Below are positions 53,201 to 64,000 of a stretch of DNA of 64,000 nt, one piece after another (the first letter of the stretch is position 1; the number at the start of each line of letters is the position of its first letter). Under the pieces are notes generated by a model, which had not been told where the DNA came from, did no database searches, and saw only the letters and a list, made by a program, of their open reading frames with translations. Source of the DNA: Mastigias papua (taxonomy: Eukaryota > Cnidaria > Scyphozoa > Rhizostomeae > Mastigiidae); NCBI GenBank assembly GCA_964019165.1, contig OZ025268.1, forward strand, positions 9,746,211 through 9,810,210, written 5' to 3'. Position numbers and translations under genes: made by a program.

Positions 53201-56200
53201 ATGTTGGTGGCTTATTTTTGATTAAAAGGCTATTTTGCGTACTTTAAGCTCTGTCATATTAAATGCTTACCTCATATTTTTGCTGCTTGATACCACGTAG
53301 TAATAAGATTGCCATGTGTGTATTTGAGCACACTGAAATTACCACCTTCCGTCAAAGTCGGTTTCTGGTTTCAGTTGAGAAACATCCTTGTTCACAGACA
53401 CTTTGCAGCGTCCGCAAAGTAAAGATAGGGTTGTGGAAAACGGCTTTAAAACAGTTATGATGCATAACTCCTTCAATTCAAAGTCCTTTCGCTTGGACGC
53501 ATATGAAATTTTATGGGACTTCATATACAGTATGTTCTATTCAAGCTGACTGCTTTGATATAATTTGCCTTGAAAGTTTGAGTTTCTCCTCCAGTTACTC
53601 ACGTCATAACTGCTACTGATGACGACAAATTGTGTAGCCGTACCATGAAGTATCTTCTTGGCGTTCTGACTGGCAAATGGATCGTTTCATACGATTGTGA
53701 GTACTTCATTCATTTGTTTTTGTAGCTTGCGAGATTGTGATTTTCACTCATCTACATGTTACCTATTTCATTTGCCGCAAGGGATTCGTCAAAGATGATT
53801 GCTTTTGTTTACACATTTGCTAGATATCCTGTTAGCCTTCCTTTCAGTTAACTTACTTCACTTGAATATCTCCTTCTCGATAAATTGTAGAGAGATAAAT
53901 TTGCAGCAAATGCTCAATGATTTTGTGATTAATTGCGTTTTCTTCAGCGTTGGAGTGCACGCTGCTATTTTGTACGAAAATTGTTTATAAGAAAAAAGTG
54001 CACAACTGCTTAAAAAGTTGAGAAAGGCCAATACAGTTAAATCCCGTTAAGTCGTGCCATGGACAAGTCGGACTTTCGCTTAGTCGGGCTGATTTCTCAT
54101 TCCCCTTGGATTCTCTGCTACTTATTGAAAGATTCAGGTAATTCGGACATTCGTTAACTCGGACCAATTTCCAACCTCTCTTAAGAGTCCGACATAACGG
54201 GATTCTACTGTATTGGATTTTTCAGACCAAATAAGGTGACAAGTTCATTTATATTTGAATTTCCAATTTTCACACACAAGACCATCATCTCTTTGCATTA
54301 GCTATCTTGCATAGATTTCTTGTGTATATAGTTATATGTACTCCAGTGTTATTCTTGTGTAGTGACTGGCCATTTGTTTGACACTGAGTGCTATTCAATC
54401 TCATACGTTCTTGCTAAAGCCACGAGCAAACAATGCAACATTTTATGCAACATTTGTTACAGATCCGATGTTGCATCGTTTGGCCACCCCATGTTGCAGC
54501 GTGCAACATTTGCTGCATTATGTTGAATCAAGTTTGAAAACCATCAAAATTGTTGCACCATGCAACGCGACGTTGCATCGTTTGGCTGGGTCTTGCATCA
54601 TTTGCTTAAAGTACGCATGCGCACACCGGGTATAATAAGCAAAAGATGTCAGAAATGTGCATAGTTGCCATAGAAACACGATCTGTAGCTAGATTCCAGT
54701 TCTCTTTTTGGTAGCGCTGACGAATGTTGCGTTTGAAATGGTGCGTCGTTTGGCCACCCATCAGAATTTACCTTTGCAGTTTCACGCAAGAAATGTTGCA
54801 CGAAATGTTGTATCGTTTGGCCGGGGCTTAAAGAGAGTCTTAAAAACATTTTAGACGCTGCAATCATGAAGAAGGTAAGAATGTTTCAGTGCTGGGGCAA
54901 AACAACTCTCTTATAAACACATGTATGTGAATATGCCCCCTCATCATCTACACTGATGTTGGACTAGAATTTTCCGCCCTACGAGACTGGGAATACTTCC
55001 CAGCATTTTGCAATCGAGGTACTTTAGGTTTGATGCAGGCTAGACATTTCCTGTTTGCTTTCCTTTTTACATATTACTGGTAATGGAACCGAGGTCTCCC
55101 TATTATAGAAGGGGCAAAAGTTTCATTCAGTATTTGTTGGCTGTGTTTTCCATTCTGTCAATTTGAACAGTAATCCCTAATTTAAAGCCCTATATAATTT
55201 TATTCAGTACTTTTAAACTGCAATTGCATTTTCATCATAAGGGATCGCAAAATGCCTTGAAAAGCATCGATGGCTTAGTGAAGAGGAATTTGAAGTCAAA
55301 GGATGCCCAGGTGCACGCAATGAAATACCACTAAAAGCAAGAATCAATGCCATCAAACAGGTATTTGTTTCACGTATACTTTTTCCAAATCTACTCATAG
55401 TTCATTTTGGTTTTTCTGATTTAGACAGCAGTTTATCGCAATCTCATGTAGCTGATTGTGTAGAGCCTCAGTATCACAGGCTTTTCTCTATTGGTATGAT
55501 TTGCGACCTCGCGAAGTTGCTTGTAAAAGTTTGAATAAGATCGCACAATAGCAGAAGCTTTTATGAAAATGACATGACACCACAGACGGACATTTTCGAA
55601 AACGTTGCTGCGCACATAGACATGTTTTTCTTTTCGTTTCTGCACAAGAGCGAATTGAGTGAAAACTAACCAATAAGGATTCAGCCTCAGGTCTGCACTA
55701 TAGAATCACTTATGATTTTGTCTTTCTTGATTGTGTAAATTGACATCAGCCCAGTGGCAGATTTTAGGGGAATCAGGGGGTGAATGCGTCCTGAAACAGA
55801 TTACTCATCATTTTGGCATATAATCAAAGGTTTCTATGAACTAAACAATGGATAGTCTATCACATAGGAAATATGCCTTTTTCTGTATTGGCTGTGGGGT
55901 AATTAGTGTATATTTTCCCCCGTGATATCGCCACAGTAGTGATGTATAGTTATAGGAGAAGTATATTGAAGTGGATTGCAAAATGCCTTTTAATGGTAAT
56001 AGCCTTTTAATATAACGAATAACACGCAATCTACCACCGATGCCCACCTTCCCCGTAGATTTACAAAAGTCCACCACTTTCTCAGCCCTTTTTGTTATGA
56101 AAGCTAAAGACGAAAATCTCGTGAGAGATGGCTCTCATTATTTAGTCTGACCAGAGCCTGGGAATGGTAGACAATTCGCAATGTCTATTATCGGACGCTT

Positions 56201-56617
56201 TTGACTTCTTAATAAATTCTCTTTCAGTTTCCTCCTTTGTTTGATGGATGCTCATTTTACTTCAGTGGTGAATTTCAATCGAACCCCTCGAAAGCTGAGC
56301 TTCTCGACCTTATCAAGTTAGGTGGCGGGGTCCTCCTTCACAGAGAGCCTAAGGCAGAAACATCACACCCACTTATTACACCGTCCTCTCCGGCACTAAT
56401 GAAGATGATGTCATCAAAAACTCCGGAATCACCGACTGTGGCGTACCATGCGAAGCCTAACACTGCGCAGTCATATTGTACACAGTTTATTATCTTTGAT
56501 TCATGTGCCTCTCCCCATCACAAAAGACTGGGCACACCAATTTTGTGCACAGCTCCATCAAGTTGGATACTGGATTGTATTTCGAAATTTGAGCTTGTTG
56601 AAATAAAAGAAATTTAA
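44256..56617 (+). CDS. BARD1: BRCA1-associated RING domain protein 1
   Basis: Thirteen coding exons with consistent GT-AG sites and phases: 44256-44326, 46112-46168, 47728-47879, 48303-48716, 49103-49227, 49816-49896, 50782-50954, 51898-52027, 52606-52665, 53112-53175, 53595-53696, 55242-55360 and 56228-56617. Total 1938 nt, 645 aa (human 777). Residues 21-59 are a C3HC4 RING (C21, C24, C37, H39, C42, C45, C56, C59), preceded by an amphipathic helix SALKELEEQLK like the one that pairs with BRCA1. Residues ~94-255 are a low-complexity charged linker, shorter than in human. From residue 260 run ankyrin repeats (NIRGETPLHVAAIKG, DFAGWTPLHEACNHG, CDHDTPLHDAIANN), including the acidic/Trp surface that reads unmethylated H4K20 in human BARD1. 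Residues ~406-490 and 517-645 are tandem BRCT domains; T414-G415 sits at the phosphate-binding S/T-G position, and PSSWILDCISKFEL closes BRCT2. Known role: obligate partner of BRCA1 in H2A ubiquitination and homologous recombination. The only in-frame ATG after the stop at 44187 is 44256. No break is seen. Confidence 0.96.
44823..45160. mobile_element. MITE of the TCCTCGAA/TCCTCAAA...CCCCC family, copy in BARD1 intron 1
   Basis: Begins ACTGTAGATCCTCAAATTGG and ends with the inverse repeat AATTTGAGGATTTTACT. The interior has several AAGCCCCCTCAAAT units. The ends match the copy at 7115 apart from CG-to-CA changes, as expected from CpG decay. Confidence 0.6.
46800..47219. repeat. Diverged member of the same MITE family, in BARD1 intron 2
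   Basis: TTAGCCCCCCTCTCAATTAA near the left and GAGAATTTACAGTA at the right, with repeated TTAAGCCCCCTCTCCAATAA units between. The unit type and ends resemble the copies at 7115 and 44823, but TCGAA is replaced by TCTCAA/TCCAA. Confidence 0.45.
54034..54210. mobile_element. 177-bp Tc1/mariner (pogo)-type MITE
   Basis: The ends CAGTTAAATCCCGTTAAGTCG and the inverse of CAGTAGAATCCCGTTATGTCG form terminal inverted repeats, each flanked by TA. The interior repeats AAGTCGGAC-like units. TA flanks with CAGT ends fit Tc1/mariner, probably pogo-type. It lies in BARD1 intron 11. Confidence 0.75.
54415..54831. mobile_element. MITE built of repeated TGTTGCATCGTTTGGCC units
   Basis: The ends TAAAGCCACGAGCAAACAAT and the inverse of TAAGCCCCGGCCAAACGATA are inverted repeats. 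Inside, the motif TGTTGCATCGTTTGGCC or parts of it (TGCAACAT) recurs about eight times in both orientations. It lies in BARD1 intron 11, 205 bp from the pogo-type MITE. Target duplication and superfamily could not be settled. Confidence 0.6.
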
Positions 56618-56872
56618 GGTAAGATATTTGTACAATTTTATGTGTGCCGGTTACATTTTGCTTTCAATGTTTTTAGATGAACCACGAATTCTTCTTGTGT
56701 TTAACAGCCGTATCATCCAGCATTTAACATTGTCTCTTATTCAGTGGGGCCAAAATCTAGCTTTCATCTCAACATTACTAGTAGGTCTCTTCTACGTCCC
56801 TTGCTGATCGCCAGGGTATATTGCTTTGCACAGTTTAAGTTACTAAGTGTTGAATCAACCAAATGAGATAGT

Positions 56873-56878
56873 AATAAA
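56873..56878 (+). promoter_or_regulatory. Polyadenylation signal for BARD1
   Basis: AATAAA lies 256 nt after the BARD1 stop codon and is the first canonical hexamer I see in the 3' flank. A T-rich stretch follows. It is a plausible end of the transcript, with no cDNA evidence. Confidence 0.45.
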
Positions 56879-58537
56879 CGGTACTTGTATCATTTATGGA
56901 TGAGCACACGTAGTATGTAATTTTGTACAGATTTTTCACGCATTTACCTCTGTTCAGAGATCTGCAATACTGAAAGCTTTCTAGGTACTTTCGAGAATTT
57001 TGCAATAGTTCTTTTTTAATTTCTCTGTGCTATAAAAGCATTGTTTTTGAGTAAAATCCTACGTGCTTGGAGTGCTTTTGTGTATTTCCTTTGACACCTC
57101 CTGTTTCCAACAAACAACAAAGGCATTTGTTCTCTAGGCTGAATGGCTATTTGCTTTCACAGAACATCTTTATAGTCTTTTGGTTAGTTTTATGGCCTGT
57201 TGTTTGCTTCTCTTGTAAATCAAATTACATTTTTATTCAATATAAGTTTGTTTGAGTCTGACTTTAATAGTTACGGAGTTCCAATATTTGAAGTGCTATG
57301 ATCCGTAAAATTTAGATTTTTCACGATTAGGACGACCTTGCGTATAAAACTTTTAAAAGAAAGTTTTATTTATTTGGAATCCTTCCTAAAAAATTTGCAT
57401 TTGAAAATTACATGGACGTAGGTGCGTTCTTGGAAGTAACCCCCTCCCGTTGTATGGTTTCGCACTCTTGTTTGGGCGCCCTCTCCCCCCTGCAGAGTGT
57501 ACGTACTTTTTTAATGGTCCCCTTGGGTATGTACAACTTGTAACTGGATGAAGTATTTATAGCCATTGATCAATTCTGTTTAATTGACTATGCTTGTCGC
57601 TGTCTTCTTCAGGGCACTTCACAACTATTTTCTATCTTTTCTACGTATCGTCCCATTTCTTTTCAAATCCATCTGACGCATTATTCTCTTTATTTGTCTT
57701 TGCTCTTTGGGATCAGATTTGACAGCACATCTTTGTGACAGCTGCATATCAAGATAAAGCATGTAACAAAGAAGCTGGTTGAACCACAAGAATGGGGATT
57801 AATTACAGGCGATCAGATAACTTTCTACGTGTTAGACATATTTTGTTTCATTTTTCCAATTCTTGATGGATGGCGAGGTCCAGGCTAATGTTTCAGCGAT
57901 TGCATTGCGTTAGGACTCAACTTATGCAGAATTTTGTGGATATTTGGTCGAAAGGAAAGTACCTATGTAATGAATTAGAGTGTGTGTTGCACCATTCTGC
58001 GTGTTGTCTTTTGTTATTACTGATGTAACCTGACGAAAGAAGTTTGGTCGCTTGGTACCTTTGGAGCTGTTGTATTCAGAGTCAGAGTTAATTGTACTGA
58101 TTTCGTCGCCACTGTTATAAAGGTCTTTGAAGAGAGTCATGGAGCCGTTTCTTTACTTTATTGAAATGATGAGGCTTTTGAATCCCTAATGCGATGTATC
58201 CCATTCGTCTTGGAACATTTTATTTCCATACGTACGATGCTGTTGACAAAGTTTGAAATTGGCATACTACATAGATAGAGATAATGAGCAAACATTCCAT
58301 TCGGGACCTAAAGTCTGGGATGTTTCTACACTAGAAGAAGCGTTTCTTGCTGTTGTTTCTGCATCATTGGGGCGACTACCTTTCAGCGCATCACAGTATT
58401 TTGGTACAATGCCTTATATTTTGTCACGAACCAGGAAAGTTACTAGTTAATTCTGCTTTCTTCATTTGATGATTTCAGGTGAAACTGGATGTGGTGATTT
58501 CACAATATATCATGGTTTTGTATAAAGCACTATCAGT

Positions 58538-59716
58538 ATGGACATTGAACCCTTGAGTCTTGTAACGACTTATAACGATATAGGTGGGAACCATAGCATT
58601 CTAACGAGCAACAATCCTAGGCAGTCTACAGAATTCAAGGCTATCCAAGCTCTTCTCCTCATATGTTTCATGTTTGCTGGGCTTATTGGCAATTTATGTG
58701 TCTGTGTGTTTATGTCTCGCACCCGTGAACTACGAACCAGAACGAACACATTTTACGTTAGCCTTTGCATCGCTAATATAGGCATCGCTGTTACGTCAAT
58801 ACCTTTCTCGTTGAGTTCGACCTTAACCGGCGGATGGGCGCTTGGTATAACTTCGTGTCGCATCAACGGCATTATCAATCCGTTCTGGATAACTGCGTCC
58901 TGTTTTTCCGTGACAGCCACGACAATTCACAAATACTTATCTATTACACGCCCCATGAAACGGCATATAACACGCCGCAAGGTGTACGCTATGATATTCA
59001 CAGTATGGCTGGCATCTGGAGTTATTAGCATTTGGCCTATAGTGCATGTGAAGCAAATCGTATATAAACCTTTAGCTGGCCATTGTGGGTACAGCCCGTC
59101 TTACCATAGACATGAAGTTTATTATTTGATAGCCTTGGCATGCGCTGTTTTTTTGTGTCCAACATTGATAAACAGTTATTGCTACGTGGTGATGTTTCGA
59201 GCCTTAAACCAGCATAGACTTAGAATTGAGCGATCAACCATCATCGACGCAAGTGGTGTTAAAGCTCAAAGGAGGAGTGCTGAAACTATCCTAGTTGTAT
59301 TCGTTGTGTTTTTCATTACGTGGTTGCCGTTCAACATCTTTTCAGTTTTGTTCGCTTCAAACCGGGAGGACCTTATTCCTGACTGGTTACTCGCTGTTGC
59401 GTATATATGTGCATATTCCACTTGCGTCCAGATTCCTTTTGTTATAATTTACCGTAGCACAAAGCTATGTAATGACTTTAAACGTGCTCTGTGCTCGACA
59501 CTTTGTATGGGTTGTCCTCGTGCCAGTTTCATTCGTCAATCAGTGAATCGAGATGGCGATCCTTGTAGGACAGAACTTGATAGGCGGTGTTCGGCTTGGT
59601 ATATTGCACATGAAAGTGCCGTTCTTAGACTTGAAGAAGAGGTTGAGGTAAATGACACTTGCACTTCTTGGAGCTATGTCAATGATAACCATGTGTTTGA
59701 TGTGTCAAAACTTTGA
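58538..59716 (+). CDS. Rhodopsin-class (class A) G protein-coupled receptor with altered activation motifs
   Basis: A single uninterrupted frame of 392 aa from ATG 58538. Seven membrane segments are visible: TM1 ~35-60 (GLIGN, N1.50), TM2 with SLCIAN, TM3 ending in the ERY/DRY region, TM4 with W4.50, TM5 with P5.50, TM6 with FFITWLPFNI, and TM7 with QIPFVIIY, then a Cys-rich helix 8. The Cys pair C3.25 (TSCRING) and the second-loop Cys (AGHCGY) is present, and N18 is an NHS glycosylation sequon outside. Departures from consensus: D2.50 is Asn, DRY is HKY, NPxxY is IPxxY, and position 3.32 is Asn, so it is not a typical amine receptor. S3.39 is kept. The C-terminus SKL fits a class I PDZ ligand. 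The ligand and subfamily cannot be named from sequence alone. The frame is intact with clean hydrophobic segments, so the odd residues look like real divergence rather than pseudogene decay. An intronless coding region is common in invertebrate class A receptors. Confidence 0.94.
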   Translation: MDIEPLSLVTTYNDIGGNHSILTSNNPRQSTEFKAIQALLLICFMFAGLIGNLCVCVFMSRTRELRTRTNTFYVSLCIANIGIAVTSIPFSLSSTLTGGWALGITSCRINGIINPFWITASCFSVTATTIHKYLSITRPMKRHITRRKVYAMIFTVWLASGVISIWPIVHVKQIVYKPLAGHCGYSPSYHRHEVYYLIALACAVFLCPTLINSYCYVVMFRALNQHRLRIERSTIIDASGVKAQRRSAETILVVFVVFFITWLPFNIFSVLFASNREDLIPDWLLAVAYICAYSTCVQIPFVIIYRSTKLCNDFKRALCSTLCMGCPRASFIRQSVNRDGDPCRTELDRRCSAWYIAHESAVLRLEEEVEVNDTCTSWSYVNDNHVFDVSKL

Positions 59717-60900
59717 TTGTGGTACATAACGCCGTCTGCTGTTGCCAAAAGAAGTATGGAAACGGATTGAGACTCCCACTGCCAATTGACTGATATTTTC
59801 TGTTTTCTTTTGAAAGTTAAAGGCTAGGATTGCCTTATCACTTTTTTTACTTTCCTTGTACATATTACTAGGAATATGAGATGATAAAATCGATACCCAA
59901 GACTTGAGGGTCTAGAATCTGTATTGAAACAAGATATTTTCAAAGATTTACCTTATCCTATAATCACTCGTTTCGTTGCACAGCATAAACTTGTAACCTT
60001 AGTATTGTTCCGAAATCATTTGCATTTTCCATACTCTACTATTATCTTCCATTGACTGGAATATGGAGAGGAATGTTTTAAGGCTCCTACCTTATAATGT
60101 GTAAATATTCAAAGACTAGAATTAGGCTTTAACATGCTTATGACTTAGCGTTCATTGCAGTTCATTGATTTTATGTAGAGATTGATACTGATCTCTTTAA
60201 CTTTTCACTGACACTGGTTAAGGCGTGAAGAAGGCAGAGTAAGTGTAAGTTAGGAAGACATTGATGAGTATGCAAGTATGCTATTTTTAATAAGTAATAT
60301 GTTAATATCTTACATAAGCGTTGAAATTGTCTATGCATTATCCGTATTGTTTACTGGTGATGGCTTTAAGGCTCTGGAGGCTCCGTTGGTTCAGGCACCG
60401 TCGCTAGGGAAAAAGTATTTTACTTACTTTTGATAGGATAATATTCAAATCGTAGCAAGGCTATGAGACTGCTGTAGACATTTCTCACTTAATTTTTTTT
60501 GTAAGAATAAGATAATGTCCTTTTTATTTTCTGACAATTTTTGATAGGTTGATAATTTCTGTTAGTGTATGACTGATTGCTTCAATATATTTGCGACACA
60601 TCATGTGGTATACACTTTCTAAGGAATTCAGCCGACTACTTTTGAACATGAAGCAACGAATGGTGATTTTTAGTAACAACTTTGTCGTTTATACCACTGG
60701 TGTTGTAGTTCCCTAGTAAAACATTTCCGCCAGTTTCTCTACACATATACCATATGTAGATAAGTTCATATAACATCAAACTTCACCTCATGAGATTTTC
60801 TACAATCGGGGCACGGAGTGAACACCGTTTCCTTACTTTATATATAAATAGTGATAGTTTTTGACAGCAAAAGACCACGGGAACTAGCCAACTCCATTCC
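59717..60900. other. 3' flank of the receptor gene
   Basis: No frame above 60 codons on either strand and no EGF-like Cys pattern on the minus strand. If the EGF gene continues here it must be in very short exons. Confidence 0.4.
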
Positions 60901-61343
60901 TTTTTATAAGAACCGGTAAAATTGAGGTTCAGGCTGGCTGTTCTTAATTTTTCCAAAATTTTGAGGCTGAATTGTTCTTAATTTGTTCTTAAATTATTGG
61001 GGTGTAAGCAATGCTGACATTAGACAATATACAAGAGAACATTTGATATTTGTGAAACAGGAATTATTTTTAACAACATTAGCAGAAGACAAAAGATATA
61101 CGTTCTTACAGATGTTTACAGATGTATAATCCTTGCTAAAAGTCTTTGTACACTTATGGCTTTTTGCACACTGATGATTTGGGTGCTTCGAAGACTTTTG
61201 GCAAATATTTTAGAGCTTAAGAAAGTTTATAACAATTTCAACTCATTTTACGGTAGTGCTTCATCCTCAGCTTGTTCTTAATTTGTTCTTATCTTCCATA
61301 AATTTTGAGGCTCGTGTTCTTATAAAATTGTTCTTATAAAAAT
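60901..61343. mobile_element. TTTTATAAGAA-ended MITE, copy 2 (inverted relative to copy 1)
   Basis: Starts TTTTTATAAGAACCGG and ends TTCTTATAAAA; the interior is the reverse complement of the element at 12679-13088 with moderate divergence. It lies between the receptor gene and the last visible EGF exon. Confidence 0.7.
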
Positions 61344-61436
61344 AGACTGTACTGGGGTTCAAACATGGTAACTGGAGTAATGGAAGAAAGACTTAATTCT
61401 TTATTTTCTCATACAAGTAGGGCAGAACTTGGAACA

Positions 61437-61636
61437 GGTCAGAAAGGTGTATAGTTCAATAGGTCAGAAAGGTGTATAGTACAGTAGGTCAGAAAGGTGT
61501 ATAGTACAGTAGGTCAGAAAGGTGTATAGTTCAATAGGTCAGAAAGGTGTATAGTACAGTAGGTCAGAAAGGTGTATAGTTCAATAGGTCAGAAAGGTGT
61601 ATAGTACAATAGGTCAGAAAGGTGTGTAGACATGGA
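61437..61636. repeat. 25-bp minisatellite, about 8 copies
   Basis: Unit GGTCAGAAAGGTGTATAG followed by TTCAATA or TACAGTA. The two variants interleave, which indicates duplication in blocks. It ends 20 bp before the donor of EGF exon 61656-61784. Confidence 0.9.
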
Positions 61637-61655
61637 ATGGCACGGTTACTCTTAC

Positions 61656-63745
<2,090 letters not shown>

Positions 63746-64000
63746 CTATATGCGTTGACATAGAAAGAGACAGAATGGAAGCGTGAATACTTATATCAGG
63801 GCACAATTCATGTTATAGAAACTGAGTGGGAGTCATGCAGGTAGCTTAAGGGGATATAACTGCAGCTTGCTTAAGGGTATAGGCAAAACTTCCAATCTCT
63901 ATTCTACAGCGTTACTCCATTCGATATATTCTGCCCGTGAATTCTATCCCACGTGATATCTTATTGCTCATTTGTATCATTTGGTATCATTTAGTGCTTT

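Noticed and set aside
57922..58140. 72-codon minus-strand ATG frame rich in Ser/Asp
   Set aside because: Could be a receptor tail or EGF-gene exon, but no acceptor/donor pair or family supports it.
58253..58450. 65-codon plus-strand frame just before the receptor
   Set aside because: Starts at TTG and is out of any splice relation with the receptor, which has its own ATG and intact first TM.

Overview
The window is nuclear DNA of an animal. It is AT-rich (roughly two thirds A+T by eye), and its genes are split by GT-AG introns carrying many small transposons and dinucleotide or trinucleotide repeats. Three genes are clear animal orthologues whose exon boundaries can be followed by hand (Polycomb PCGF2/4-type, BARD1, IDI1). 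The repeat content (Penelope-like element, hAT, PIF-like and pogo-like MITEs, tRNA-headed SINE) and the divergent class A receptor suggest a marine invertebrate. A cnidarian is my favoured guess, but no sequence here fixes the phylum.

Layout: 1-7886 holds no gene I can name. It has AT microsatellites, a perfect 32-bp-arm hairpin, one possible orphan exon (2602-2799) and a MITE. 7887-23182 (minus strand) is a nine-coding-exon Polycomb RING-finger gene (306 aa; RING plus RAWUL), with DNA transposons in introns 3, 5 and 6 and a foldback repeat and a dead LINE in intron 1. 23183-40037 is mostly repeats: a 228-bp hAT MITE with an 8-bp target duplication, a tRNA-headed SINE, (GAT)n, a MITE with an internal tandem duplication and a frameshifted LINE. 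It may also hold 5' non-coding exons of the Polycomb gene near 27.3-27.8 kb.

40038-42072 (plus) is a two-exon isopentenyl-diphosphate isomerase gene (279 aa). 44256-56617 (plus) is a complete thirteen-coding-exon BARD1 gene (645 aa; RING, ankyrin repeats, two BRCT domains) with an E2F-type site just upstream. 58538-59716 (plus) is an intronless rhodopsin-class GPCR whose D2.50, DRY and NPxxY positions are all altered. 61656-63745 (minus) contains three exons of a multi-EGF protein running off the right end; its introns carry microsatellites, a SINE fragment and a Penelope-like element tail.

The genes do not form one pathway. PCGF and BARD1 are both non-catalytic RING partners in E3 complexes that ubiquitinate histone H2A (PRC1 and BRCA1-BARD1), but they sit 21 kb apart on opposite strands and I see no reason to think the proximity is functional. 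I found no obviously new multi-gene system. The most unusual items are the receptor's altered motifs, the long foldback elements and near-perfect hairpins, and the repeat families.
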